A program made the position numbers and the translations under genes. Source: Dyadobacter jiangsuensis (GTDB lineage: Bacteria > Bacteroidota > Bacteroidia > Cytophagales > Spirosomataceae). From it: a stretch of 64,000 bases of DNA. Under the pieces are notes generated by a model. That model had not been told where the DNA came from. It worked only from the letters and a program-made list of their open reading frames with translations, and ran no database searches. Positions 1 through 7,933 of the stretch are shown one piece after another (the first letter of the stretch is position 1; every line of letters begins with the position of its first letter). The DNA lies in NCBI RefSeq assembly GCF_003014695.1, contig NZ_PYAS01000003.1:124001-188000 (forward strand), in the 5' to 3' direction.

Positions 1-39
1 CAAAAATCGTAAAGATATGCCTTCAATCTAACAAGACAC

Positions 40-924
40 TTACTTCCCGTACTTCTTCACCCATTCGAGAATCCTTCCTGCCATGTGCCGGGCCATATCT
101 GGCGGGGTACCTTCGCCGCCGTGACCGCCGTTGGGGAGGGTGATGAGCTCGGAGGGGACTTTCAATTCCTGCAAATGCGCATACATCGTGCGGGCTTGCG
201 CCACGGGTACGATTACGTCGGCTTCGCCGTGCATGAGCAGGGTGGGTTTGAAGGTTTTTGCGTAATATGGGCTCGCAGCGCGGTACGAGGGAGCGAATGC
301 GCCGGGCTTCCACGGATCACCGGTGATAATGGGCAGCAAGCCTTCGAGGTCGGACTGCCTGGCTCCTTTGAGCGTTTCGGGATCGTCCAGCCGGGTGGGG
401 CCACCCAGCGTGGTCACAGCGCCGACAACATCGTTGCGGTCGTATTTGTAGGCGTACAGCATTGCCAGATGGCCGCCGGCACTGCCGCCCCAGAGAATGT
501 ATTTGTCCTTGCGCACGAGCCATTCATCGGCGTTGGTAAGAATATGCGATATGGCCAGGTCAATATCGTCCATGATTTCCTGGTAATGCAGGTCGGTTTG
601 ATTCGCGAGGCGATAGTTGATATTGATGATGTTGAAGCCCTGCGGATAAAGAAAGTCCTTCATGAAATTGCACGCTTCCTTGTCGCCATTCATCCAGCCG
701 CCGCCGTGCACGAGGATCACCAGCGGTGTTTCGCGTGTGCGCTTCGGATGCAGGTACACATCCATTTTGTGCAGGGTGTGTGGTCCATAGGGTTCATCGA
801 AGAGCGCCAGTTCCTTTGCATCGGCATAGGTGGCCGTTTGGGCGGTTGCGGTGGCTGCTACAAACAGAAGGGCTATAAACCAGCCCCAAATCACTCGGTT
901 GAAATGCGTAATGTGTTGTTTCAT
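40..924 (-). CDS. Exported alpha/beta hydrolase (esterase/lipase, BD-FAE/HSL-like)
   Basis: The 294-residue protein begins with a hydrophobic signal peptide (about residues 1-29, ending ATATAQ), so it should act in the periplasm. The alpha/beta-hydrolase signature is complete: oxyanion motif HGGGW at 73-77, nucleophile elbow GGSAGG with Ser148, Asp236 in HGEADVIVP and His268 in NGGHGG. Length and motif order fit the carboxylesterase/BD-FAE group, which hydrolyses small esters such as acetylated sugars. The substrate cannot be told from sequence. It is transcribed divergently from the polyamine operon, about 150 bp away, and is probably unrelated to it. Confidence 0.9.
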   Translation of the reverse strand: MKQHITHFNRVIWGWFIALLFVAATATAQTATYADAKELALFDEPYGPHTLHKMDVYLHPKRTRETPLVILVHGGGWMNGDKEACNFMKDFLYPQGFNIININYRLANQTDLHYQEIMDDIDLAISHILTNADEWLVRKDKYILWGGSAGGHLAMLYAYKYDRNDVVGAVTTLGGPTRLDDPETLKGARQSDLEGLLPIITGDPWKPGAFAPSYRAASPYYAKTFKPTLLMHGEADVIVPVAQARTMYAHLQELKVPSELITLPNGGHGGEGTPPDMARHMAGRILEWVKKYGK

Positions 925-1078
925 ATGCCAATGTTGCGAATGCCCGTATAGGGGACGCCGAATGATCCCGTCACGCTATGTATCCGATGGTTTCACGCAA
1001 GTAACCATTTAAATAAATTACACCTTGCGCATTGCCGGGTTTTTTATAAAATTGCTTGTTATCAAAGACCTGACGCTA

Positions 1079-1435
1079 TTGGAAACTTATACCCCCGGAC
1101 TGCACCTTATTGCCACCCTCCATTCCGATAATACGGCGCTACTGGCCGGTTATGCGGGTTTTAAGGACCTTGCCGACGACCTTACCGGCACGTTTAACCT
1201 GCAAAAATTGGGCGAAGTTTACCATGATTTCGAACCGGGCGGTTTCACAGGCATGATCTGTCTCAGCGAAAGCCACCTGTCGGTGCATACCTGGCCGGAG
1301 TTTGGCAAAGTTAATCTGGATATTTACCTCAGCAATTTCCAGCGGGTGAATAATGGCACCGTGCGGGCAATTTTCGACCGGATTACGGCCTATTTCGAGG
1401 CAAATGTTATTTCTGAAAATCAAATTATCCGATAA
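1079..1435 (+). CDS. speD: SpeD-family pyruvoyl-dependent decarboxylase proenzyme (S-adenosylmethionine decarboxylase-like)
   Basis: Small class-1b AdoMet decarboxylases cleave themselves before a serine to make a pyruvoyl cofactor; the classic product, decarboxylated AdoMet, feeds spermidine synthase. The self-cleavage motif ESHLSVHTWPE is present (cleavage between Glu64 and Ser65, processing His70). The catalytic cysteine expected about 20 residues downstream of the cleavage serine is Ser85 here (DIYLSNF instead of a TCG-like motif), and the processing serine of the GVSG motif is Thr57 (GFTG). No ATG exists in frame: the start at TTG 1079 gives a normal 118-residue protein, while TTG 1025 would add 18 residues. 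It ends 2 bp before the DUF4178 gene, so it is the first gene of the operon. Active chemistry could be AdoMet, arginine or ornithine decarboxylation. Confidence 0.85.
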   Translation: METYTPGLHLIATLHSDNTALLAGYAGFKDLADDLTGTFNLQKLGEVYHDFEPGGFTGMICLSESHLSVHTWPEFGKVNLDIYLSNFQRVNNGTVRAIFDRITAYFEANVISENQIIR

Positions 1436-1437
1436 CC

Positions 1438-3315
1438 ATGGGAACCAGCAAATTGGCTATTTGCCCGTCCTGCGGCAAACCGGTGTATTTTCAGGGCGGT
1501 AATAACCTGGCGGCGTGTGCCTGCGGGAAGGTGTGGCACCGCACGGGAGAGGCGTTGGCGGAAGTGAAAATGGAGCTGATACAGGGCCCGGCAGACCTGA
1601 TTCAGCCAGGCACCACCGGGAACTGGAAGGACGTTGCGTTTACCGTTACCGGCAGGCTGCGGGTGCTTTTCGAAGATCAGGCTTACAATTACTGGACGCT
1701 CGATTGTAACGATGGCATGACGCGCCATTTGGCGGAGGGCTACGGCTTGTACACGGTCTGCGAGGCATTGCCATTCAACGACGCGACGATCGCCCGGAAA
1801 TTCAGGTCGGACGCGCAGATGCTGACCCTGCCCGACGACCGCGAGTTTTGGATAACGGCCCGGAACGAAAGTAGCCGGATTGAGGTGGAGGGCACTGTAT
1901 TTGTGCATGGTTTGCCCGATCGGCATAACAGCATTGAAGCAGCTTCCGACACTGAAGGCGTAGAGCTGGTGGCATATAATGGAGAGGTAGCCGTGGCGTT
2001 CGCTTGTCACGACGTAGAACCGGAATTACTTTTCCTGACCAATACACGGGAGGCCGAGCCGGAGGGGAAGGTTTTTCAATGTCGCACTTGCAATGCTGAA
2101 AACCGTGTGCTCACCTATCCGTACGCTCAGAGCTGGGTTTGTGGCAAATGCGAAACGCGGCATTCGTACGCCGACGGAAAATATGCCACGCACGGAGCCC
2201 AGCATACCTATGAGCAGGAATTTTGCTTCGATATCGGCGACAGCATTACCATTGAATGCGGAGACTACCAGGTGGTGGGCCTTGCCCATAAATACGATAC
2301 CGATTCGCGGACCGATTACTGGCATGAATATACCCTGTACAGCAGGCTGCGCGGATTTATGTTTCTGACGGAATCGGCCGGGCATTGGACTTACCTGAAA
2401 GAAACCCGAAACGCTCTAAAGCCGACAGACGCAAGGCTACACCGCATTATTTTTGATAAGCGGGAGTTCAGGCGCTATTCCAAATACCATTACCGCATTC
2501 TCTACGCATTGGGCGAGTTTCCGGGGAATGCATTTTCGAACCATGAGAAGACGGAGTCGATGGACTACATTGCTCCACCGGAAATACTGAGCATCGAGAA
2601 AGATCACAAAAAGCGGGTCACTTGGTTCAGGGGAAAATATGTGCCGCGCGGAGTGATTGCCGAACAAACCACCGCCTCGCTCCCGCAGGTAGAGGGCGTT
2701 GCGCCTGCACAGCCGTCGCGCATCAGTGTCAGTACAGAGGCGATCGTGAAATCGGGTGGAATTGCACTGTTGCTCGCAATGCTGATACAGATCCTGACGG
2801 GTAGCATGCATACCAACCGTCTTATTTTTGATTCAAATTATATTTTTTCGGATTCGCTTAATACCCAGCTATTTATTTCTCCCAAATTCGATCTCGAAAA
2901 GAAGAGCAGTAACCTGGAACTGGACTTTAACGCGCCGTTGGATAATACCTGGTTGGAGCTTAATGCGACACTGATTAATGCGGTGAATGGCAATGAATAC
3001 AGCGCCGAAGAAGGGATCGAATATTACTCGGGTACCGACGACGGGGAACGCTGGACGGAAGGTTCCCAAAGCCAAACCATCCATTTTACCAAAATACCGG
3101 CCGGGACTTACTTCCTGCAAATGACGGCCAGCCGGGATTCGAATATGTATACCCGGGCGGGGCTGTTCACCGGGAAGCTGGTGTACGACGCCAGCACCTA
3201 CCGGAACATCTGGATTGTGGTCATATTGCTTTTGATATGGCCGACGATCATGGGAATTATTAGATATTATACCGAAAAAGTGCGCTGGGGCAACAGCGAG
3301 TTTGCCAATTCCTGA
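1438..3315 (+). CDS. DUF4178 membrane protein with two zinc ribbons
   Basis: The protein has 625 residues. An N-terminal zinc ribbon (Cys9-x2-Cys12 and Cys27/Cys29) is followed by a beta-rich DUF4178-like region. A second ribbon (CRTCNAEN near 215 and CGKCETRH near 233) precedes a second such region. Hydrophobic segments lie near 440-457 and 589-610, with a predicted non-cytoplasmic domain between them. DUF4178 proteins are repeatedly found beside DUF350 and SpeE-like genes, as here. No enzymatic motif is visible, so a scaffolding or membrane-anchored role in the polyamine system is inferred. The gene follows the SpeD homologue by 2 bp and precedes a small membrane protein by 12 bp. Confidence 0.8.
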   Translation: MGTSKLAICPSCGKPVYFQGGNNLAACACGKVWHRTGEALAEVKMELIQGPADLIQPGTTGNWKDVAFTVTGRLRVLFEDQAYNYWTLDCNDGMTRHLAEGYGLYTVCEALPFNDATIARKFRSDAQMLTLPDDREFWITARNESSRIEVEGTVFVHGLPDRHNSIEAASDTEGVELVAYNGEVAVAFACHDVEPELLFLTNTREAEPEGKVFQCRTCNAENRVLTYPYAQSWVCGKCETRHSYADGKYATHGAQHTYEQEFCFDIGDSITIECGDYQVVGLAHKYDTDSRTDYWHEYTLYSRLRGFMFLTESAGHWTYLKETRNALKPTDARLHRIIFDKREFRRYSKYHYRILYALGEFPGNAFSNHEKTESMDYIAPPEILSIEKDHKKRVTWFRGKYVPRGVIAEQTTASLPQVEGVAPAQPSRISVSTEAIVKSGGIALLLAMLIQILTGSMHTNRLIFDSNYIFSDSLNTQLFISPKFDLEKKSSNLELDFNAPLDNTWLELNATLINAVNGNEYSAEEGIEYYSGTDDGERWTEGSQSQTIHFTKIPAGTYFLQMTASRDSNMYTRAGLFTGKLVYDASTYRNIWIVVILLLIWPTIMGIIRYYTEKVRWGNSEFANS

Positions 3316-3327
3316 AACATTACGGAC

Positions 3328-3510
3328 ATGAAAGAACTTTTGAAAGAACTCCTGCCGATGAAATGGTACTTTGTGTACGTGGCGGCACTGTTGGCCTGGC
3401 TGGCATATGCCAACCTGTACGGCGACCGGATTTTATCGTTTGATAACCAGGAACAATGGCATTCCGATGGAAGGTCATCGCACAGAAGCGGCATCATGCA
3501 CCATAAATAG
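3328..3510 (+). CDS. Small single-span membrane protein in polyamine operon
   Basis: The 60-residue protein starts with a basic/acidic stretch (MKELLKELLP), has one transmembrane helix at about 12-30 and a hydrophilic, histidine-rich tail (SHRSGIMHHK). No family is recognised. It sits 12 bp after the DUF4178 gene and 24 bp before the DUF350 gene on the same strand, so co-expression is likely and a role as a small subunit of the membrane assembly is plausible. Its place in a compact operon is the main reason to believe it is real. Confidence 0.65.
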   Translation: MKELLKELLPMKWYFVYVAALLAWLAYANLYGDRILSFDNQEQWHSDGRSSHRSGIMHHK

Positions 3511-3534
3511 TCATTAAAACCTAAACACATATCG

Positions 3535-3741
3535 ATGCAACAATACATCATCAGTTCGCTCGTGTACTCGGGCATTGGGATATTGGTCCTGTTTGTCACA
3601 TTTGCGGCCATTGAAATACTTACTCCGAAGCACAACCTGCGGCGCGAAATCATGGAAAACAAGAATGTGGCCCTGGCCATTTTCGCGGGTTTTTTCATGC
3701 TGGCGATCGCCATTATCATAGCGTCGGCAATTCACGGGTAA
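3535..3741 (+). CDS. DUF350 family membrane protein
   Basis: This 68-residue protein has two transmembrane helices (about 6-28 and 44-66) joined by a short polar loop containing EILTPKHNLRREIMENKN. That layout and the loop motif match one repeat of the DUF350 (UPF0719/YjfL) family, whose members usually carry two or more such units. A single unit suggests it works as an oligomer. Its stop codon directly abuts the ATG of the next gene, so translation is probably coupled with the SpeE-like protein. DUF350 function is unknown; its habitual partners are polyamine or glutathionylspermidine enzymes and envelope-stress proteins. Confidence 0.85.
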   Translation: MQQYIISSLVYSGIGILVLFVTFAAIEILTPKHNLRREIMENKNVALAIFAGFFMLAIAIIIASAIHG

Positions 3742-5274
3742 ATGAAAAACACGGCAGGCAGGAACAGTGCGCAGTGGGTGCTGCTCGTGGCGGTGTTCAT
3801 CATCGCTACGTGCGGGTTGATTTACGAGCTGGTTGCGGGCACGCTGGCGAGTTACCTGCTGGGCGACAGCGTCACGCAGTTCAGTATCATCATCGGCGTG
3901 TACCTTTTTTCAATGGGGATAGGGTCGTACCTCTCCCGGTTTTTCAACGACCATCTGCTCGAATGGTTTATCCGGATTGAGCTGCTGGTGGGGCTCGTGG
4001 GCGGTTTCAGCGCGATTCTGCTGTTTCTCGTGTTTCCGCTGGCGGTCAGCTTCCAGCCTGTGCTGTATGCGCTCGTAGGAGTGACCGGTATTCTGGTAGG
4101 GATCGAAATACCGCTTTTACTTCGGATTTTGAAGGACAAAGTGGAATTCGCCGAGCTGGTGAGCAGGGTTTTTACCTATGATTACATCGGCGCATTGCTG
4201 GCGTCGCTCATTTTTCCGTTGATTTTTGTGCCTTACCTTGGGCTGATCCGTACAAGTCTGTTCTTCGGATTGCTCAATGTGGGCGTCGGGCTGTATTTGT
4301 GCCGGTATTTCGCGGGGGAGGTGAGAGGCGTGGCGGCGATCCGTTTCGGGGGCATTGTGATCCTGCTGGCAGAGGTGGCAGCCTTCATTTTCTCCGAGCA
4401 GATCATGAGTTTCAGCGAGACGCTCGCTTACAACGATCACGTCGTTTATTCCACCTCCACACCTTACCAGCGGATCGTGATCACGAAGAACAAGCACGAC
4501 CTGCGGCTTTATCTGAACAATAATCTTCAATTCAGCTCGGCCGACGAATACCGCTACCACGAGGCGCTTGTGCATCCGGCAATGACGGCCGCCGCAGAGC
4601 CGCGCAATGTGCTCATTCTCGGCGGGGGCGACGGACTGGCAGCCAGAGAGATATTGAAATACCCATCAGTGCGGCATATTCAGCTCGTGGACCTCGACCC
4701 GGTCATGACCAAACTGTTTACAGGGCAGGACATTCTGGCCGAAATCAACCGGCATTCGCTGAAAGATCCCCGCGTGACTGTTACCAATGCAGATGCATTT
4801 ATCTGGCTGAAAGAGAACAGAAAGCAGTTTGATTGCGTGATCATCGATTTCCCGGATCCATCCGGCTTTTCGGTCGGGAAACTTTATACAACCGCTTTTT
4901 ACCGCCTGCTGAAAACTGCCATGGCGCCGCAAGCGGTGGCGGTGGTGCAGAGCACGTCGCCCTATGTGGCGCCGAAGAGTTACTGGTGTGTCAACGAAAC
5001 GCTGAAAGCATCTGGTTTTCAGACAATCCCTTATCATAATTACGTGCCGTCATTCGGGGAGTGGGGATATGTGATGGCCCGGAAATCCGGCGGTTATCAG
5101 TTGCCTGATACCTTCGCAATCGAGAAAAAGTACATCAGCCACGCGGTGATGGAGCAAATGCTGCAATTCCCCGAGGATATGCTGGCCCATGAGCCGTTGG
5201 AAGTGAACAAGCTGAATAACCAGGCTTTGGTGAATTATTTCGAAAAGGAGTGGGGTAAATTCCTGGATCAATGA
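3742..5274 (+). CDS. speE: Membrane-fused polyamine aminopropyltransferase (spermidine synthase-like)
   Basis: The 510-residue protein fuses about 215 residues of membrane-embedded sequence (six to seven hydrophobic helices) to a spermidine synthase domain. The nucleotide-binding motif GGGDG lies at about 294-298, the acidic VDLDP near 315, and the catalytic loop DFPDPSG near 368 followed by the LYTTAFY substrate-gate motif. Such enzymes move an aminopropyl group from decarboxylated AdoMet to a diamine. The membrane half resembles a transporter fragment and could place the reaction at, or couple it to, the inner membrane. The start abuts the DUF350 stop, and the end overlaps the next gene by 4 bp. 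Confidence 0.88.
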   Translation: MKNTAGRNSAQWVLLVAVFIIATCGLIYELVAGTLASYLLGDSVTQFSIIIGVYLFSMGIGSYLSRFFNDHLLEWFIRIELLVGLVGGFSAILLFLVFPLAVSFQPVLYALVGVTGILVGIEIPLLLRILKDKVEFAELVSRVFTYDYIGALLASLIFPLIFVPYLGLIRTSLFFGLLNVGVGLYLCRYFAGEVRGVAAIRFGGIVILLAEVAAFIFSEQIMSFSETLAYNDHVVYSTSTPYQRIVITKNKHDLRLYLNNNLQFSSADEYRYHEALVHPAMTAAAEPRNVLILGGGDGLAAREILKYPSVRHIQLVDLDPVMTKLFTGQDILAEINRHSLKDPRVTVTNADAFIWLKENRKQFDCVIIDFPDPSGFSVGKLYTTAFYRLLKTAMAPQAVAVVQSTSPYVAPKSYWCVNETLKASGFQTIPYHNYVPSFGEWGYVMARKSGGYQLPDTFAIEKKYISHAVMEQMLQFPEDMLAHEPLEVNKLNNQALVNYFEKEWGKFLDQ

Positions 5275-6878
5275 AAAGAGGCGAATTCATCAGATTAACG
5301 ACTGGAATGGCCGTTGCCGCGCCGCTCCTACACGCTTGCGGGGAGAAAAAGACCGGTGCCGCAGCTATTCCCGGAAAGATCGTGGGCGCGTCCGCGGCGA
5401 CCGGGCATTTGCTGCGCGACCACACTTTTAACCCGCCTGCCGCATTTGAAGCGAAAGAAGTGGTGATTGTCGGTGCCGGCGTAAGTGGATTGTCGGCCGC
5501 GAGGCATCTGGTACAGCACGGTGTAAAGGACATTATCGTGCTCGATTTGGAACAGCAGCCCGGCGGTAATGCGGCTTCGGGCGGTAATGCGTTTTCCAAA
5601 TACCCCTGGGGGGCGCACTATGTACCTGTACCGAACAATAACCTTTCTGAATATCTCTCGTTTTTGGAGGAAGCCGGGGTGATAACGGGTTATGATCAGG
5701 CAGGGTTGCCGGTGTACAACGAGTTTCACCTCTGCCACGATCCCGAAGAACGGTTGTATATCAATGGTCATTGGCAGGAAGGGCTGGTGCCCAATTTTGG
5801 GCTGAATGCAGCTGAGCTGGCAGAATTCAAGCAGTTTTTTACGCTCATTGATCATTTCAAAAAACTGAAAGGCTCCGATGGCCTGGACGCATTCAATATT
5901 CCGGTGGATACTTCGAGCCATGACGAATCGCTGCGCGCGCTCGACCGTATCACGATGAAAGCCTGGATGGACAGCCAGCACCTCACCAGCGAATACATCC
6001 GCTGGTATGTCGATTACTGCACCCGCGACGATTTTGGTACCCCTTACGACATGGTGAGCGCCTGGGCGGGCATCCATTACTTTGCCTCCCGAAAAGGAAA
6101 AGCCGCTAATGCGGCACACAACGACGTGCTTACCTGGGAGCAGGGAAACGGCTTCCTCATCGAAGCATTGCGGAAGCAGCTCGACGGCAAAATCGCTACC
6201 GGCGCGCTGGCGACGTCCATCAAAGCGACCGGCAATGGCGTGAAGATCAGTTATCTCGATGTCGCTTCGCGCCAGCTCAAAGGTCTGGAAGCAAAGCATT
6301 GCATTGTGGCGGTGCCGCAATTTGTAGCTGCCCGACTTTTGGGAGATACCGAACGCGGAAAAGTGGTAACGGATCATTTCCATTACGTGCCCTGGATGGT
6401 GGCCAATCTCACCGTCAAAGACCTGCATGAACGTGGCGGGCAGCCGACCAGCTGGGATAATGTGATTTACGGAAGTGCTTCGCTGGGCTATGTGGATGCT
6501 ACCCACCAGCAGGTGCAGCAGCGTAAGGATCGGAGAAACCTTACCTATTATCTCCCCCTCACGCATACGTCGCCCGAAGCCGCGCGCAAGGAAGCATACC
6601 GCGCCGAGCATGCATTTTGGGCGGAAAAAGTGCTTGCCGACCTGCAACGCGTGCATCCCGACATCCGGGAGCAGACGGAACAGATCGATATCATGCTCTG
6701 GGGGCATGCCATGGTGCAGCCGCGGCCTGGTATGGTTCATGGCGAAGCGCGAAAATCCCTTTCCGAAAGCATTGGCGGGGCTATTCACTTCGCGCACACC
6801 GACCTGGCCGGCGTGAGCATATTCGAAGAAGGCTTCTACCAGGGTCTCAAAGCCGCCCAAAAGATTCTGCAAACCTGA
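5271..6878 (+). CDS. FAD-dependent amine-oxidase-like lipoprotein
   Basis: This 535-residue flavoprotein has a Rossmann FAD motif VVIVGAGVSGLSAA at about 64-77 followed by the acidic VLDLE and the GGNAASG motif of the flavin monoamine oxidase/NAD(P)-binding group. The N terminus (MKRGEFIRLTTGMAVAAPLL, then HAC) looks like a lipoprotein signal with Cys23, although it has only one arginine pair of the KR type and not a full Tat motif. It overlaps the SpeE-like gene by 4 bp (ATGA), which indicates translational coupling. A membrane-attached, probably periplasmic, oxidase acting on a polyamine product is inferred; the substrate is not shown. Confidence 0.8.
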   Translation: MKRGEFIRLTTGMAVAAPLLHACGEKKTGAAAIPGKIVGASAATGHLLRDHTFNPPAAFEAKEVVIVGAGVSGLSAARHLVQHGVKDIIVLDLEQQPGGNAASGGNAFSKYPWGAHYVPVPNNNLSEYLSFLEEAGVITGYDQAGLPVYNEFHLCHDPEERLYINGHWQEGLVPNFGLNAAELAEFKQFFTLIDHFKKLKGSDGLDAFNIPVDTSSHDESLRALDRITMKAWMDSQHLTSEYIRWYVDYCTRDDFGTPYDMVSAWAGIHYFASRKGKAANAAHNDVLTWEQGNGFLIEALRKQLDGKIATGALATSIKATGNGVKISYLDVASRQLKGLEAKHCIVAVPQFVAARLLGDTERGKVVTDHFHYVPWMVANLTVKDLHERGGQPTSWDNVIYGSASLGYVDATHQQVQQRKDRRNLTYYLPLTHTSPEAARKEAYRAEHAFWAEKVLADLQRVHPDIREQTEQIDIMLWGHAMVQPRPGMVHGEARKSLSESIGGAIHFAHTDLAGVSIFEEGFYQGLKAAQKILQT

Positions 6879-6883
6879 CAGCC

Positions 6884-7933
6884 ATGGAAAAACCGCAGCC
6901 GTGGCTGGGCAAGCCGCTAACCGATATTTTTTTCATACTCGCTCCGCCGTTCCTGAGCCTGGCGGTGGTGGTATGTTTCCCCGCTATCTTCCAGAACAAT
7001 GCGCATATGCCCGACGCCTGGTGGGTTGTGTTGATATTGCTCATCGATGTCGCGCATGTGTATAGCACGCTCTACCGCACCTACCTGAACAAGCAACTCT
7101 ACAACCGTTTCAAGCCGTTATTAATCGGCATACCGGTGCTGGCGCTGATGGTCGGGTCGGGTATTTATTTACTAAGCGGGCTGTGGTTCTGGCGGGTGCT
7201 TGCTTACCTGGCAGTGTACCATTTTGTGCGGCAGCAATATGGATTCATGCGGCTATACAGCCGTTTTGAAAAAACGCCCGCCTGGTACCGGCAGGTCGAT
7301 CAGTTCGTGATTTACTATGCGGCCATTTATCCGCTGTTGTACTGGCACCTGCACGGCGGTCGTAATTTCAACTGGTTTGTCGAAAACGAATTCCTGATTA
7401 CTGCCTCCCGGCCAGCCCTGAACGTAGCCACGGCCGTGTACTGCGCTATGCTCGTGGTTTATGTATTCAAAGAGGTTCACTACTGGCTGCATTTCAGAAG
7501 TATCAACGTTCCCCGTGTGGGCGTGATTACCGGCACGCTGGTATCGTGGTATTTTGGGATTGTGTATTTCAATGGCGACCTCGCATTTACGCTGTTGAAC
7601 GTCGTCAGTCACGGTATCCCCTACATGGCGCTGATCTGGATATTCGGGCAAAAGGAATCGGCGCGCCCGGAATCGGGGAGGTGGCTGCCGCTTTTCTTCG
7701 GGCAATACGGGGTCGTGCTCTTCCTGGGGCTGATCTTTCTGCTGGCCTGGTTCGAAGAAGGCTTGTGGGACTGGACCGTCTGGCAAGAGCACCCGAACCT
7801 CTTCTCTCTGTTTCATCAATTTCCGGTCGCATTAGGCAAGCCGGCGCTCGCATTGATTGTACCCCTGCTGGCCGTGCCGCAAATCACGCATTATGTGATC
7901 GACGGCTTCATCTGGAAGAAAGGGCAGCATTAG
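6884..7933 (+). CDS. Polytopic inner-membrane protein of unknown function
   Basis: The 349-residue protein has about eight hydrophobic segments, conserved-looking histidines in membrane context (DVAHVYSTLYRT, AYLAVYHFVRQQYGF, KEVHYWLH) and no soluble domain. The start is the ATG 5 bp after the amine oxidase stop; a longer open frame exists upstream but lies inside the oxidase gene. It is the last gene of the polyamine operon, and its stop overlaps by 4 bp the stop of the convergent ELWxxDGT gene. I do not recognise the family. Histidines in helices could bind haem or metal, but that is a guess. Confidence 0.75.
   Translation: MEKPQPWLGKPLTDIFFILAPPFLSLAVVVCFPAIFQNNAHMPDAWWVVLILLIDVAHVYSTLYRTYLNKQLYNRFKPLLIGIPVLALMVGSGIYLLSGLWFWRVLAYLAVYHFVRQQYGFMRLYSRFEKTPAWYRQVDQFVIYYAAIYPLLYWHLHGGRNFNWFVENEFLITASRPALNVATAVYCAMLVVYVFKEVHYWLHFRSINVPRVGVITGTLVSWYFGIVYFNGDLAFTLLNVVSHGIPYMALIWIFGQKESARPESGRWLPLFFGQYGVVLFLGLIFLLAWFEEGLWDWTVWQEHPNLFSLFHQFPVALGKPALALIVPLLAVPQITHYVIDGFIWKKGQH

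Noticed and set aside
85..951. Plus-strand open frame of 288 codons opposite the hydrolase gene
   Set aside because: The minus strand has signal peptide and full catalytic triad; the plus frame has no recognisable domain.
925..1078. Riboswitch (SAM type) upstream of the SpeD homologue
   Set aside because: Only one simple hairpin (ATGGTT/AACCAT, 987-1008) was found; the conserved core of known SAM riboswitches is not visible.
5328..6872. Long minus-strand open frame (over 500 codons) opposite the amine-oxidase-like gene
   Set aside because: It is the shadow of a GC-rich coding frame: no family motif, and the plus strand has a clear FAD motif and coupling to its neighbours.
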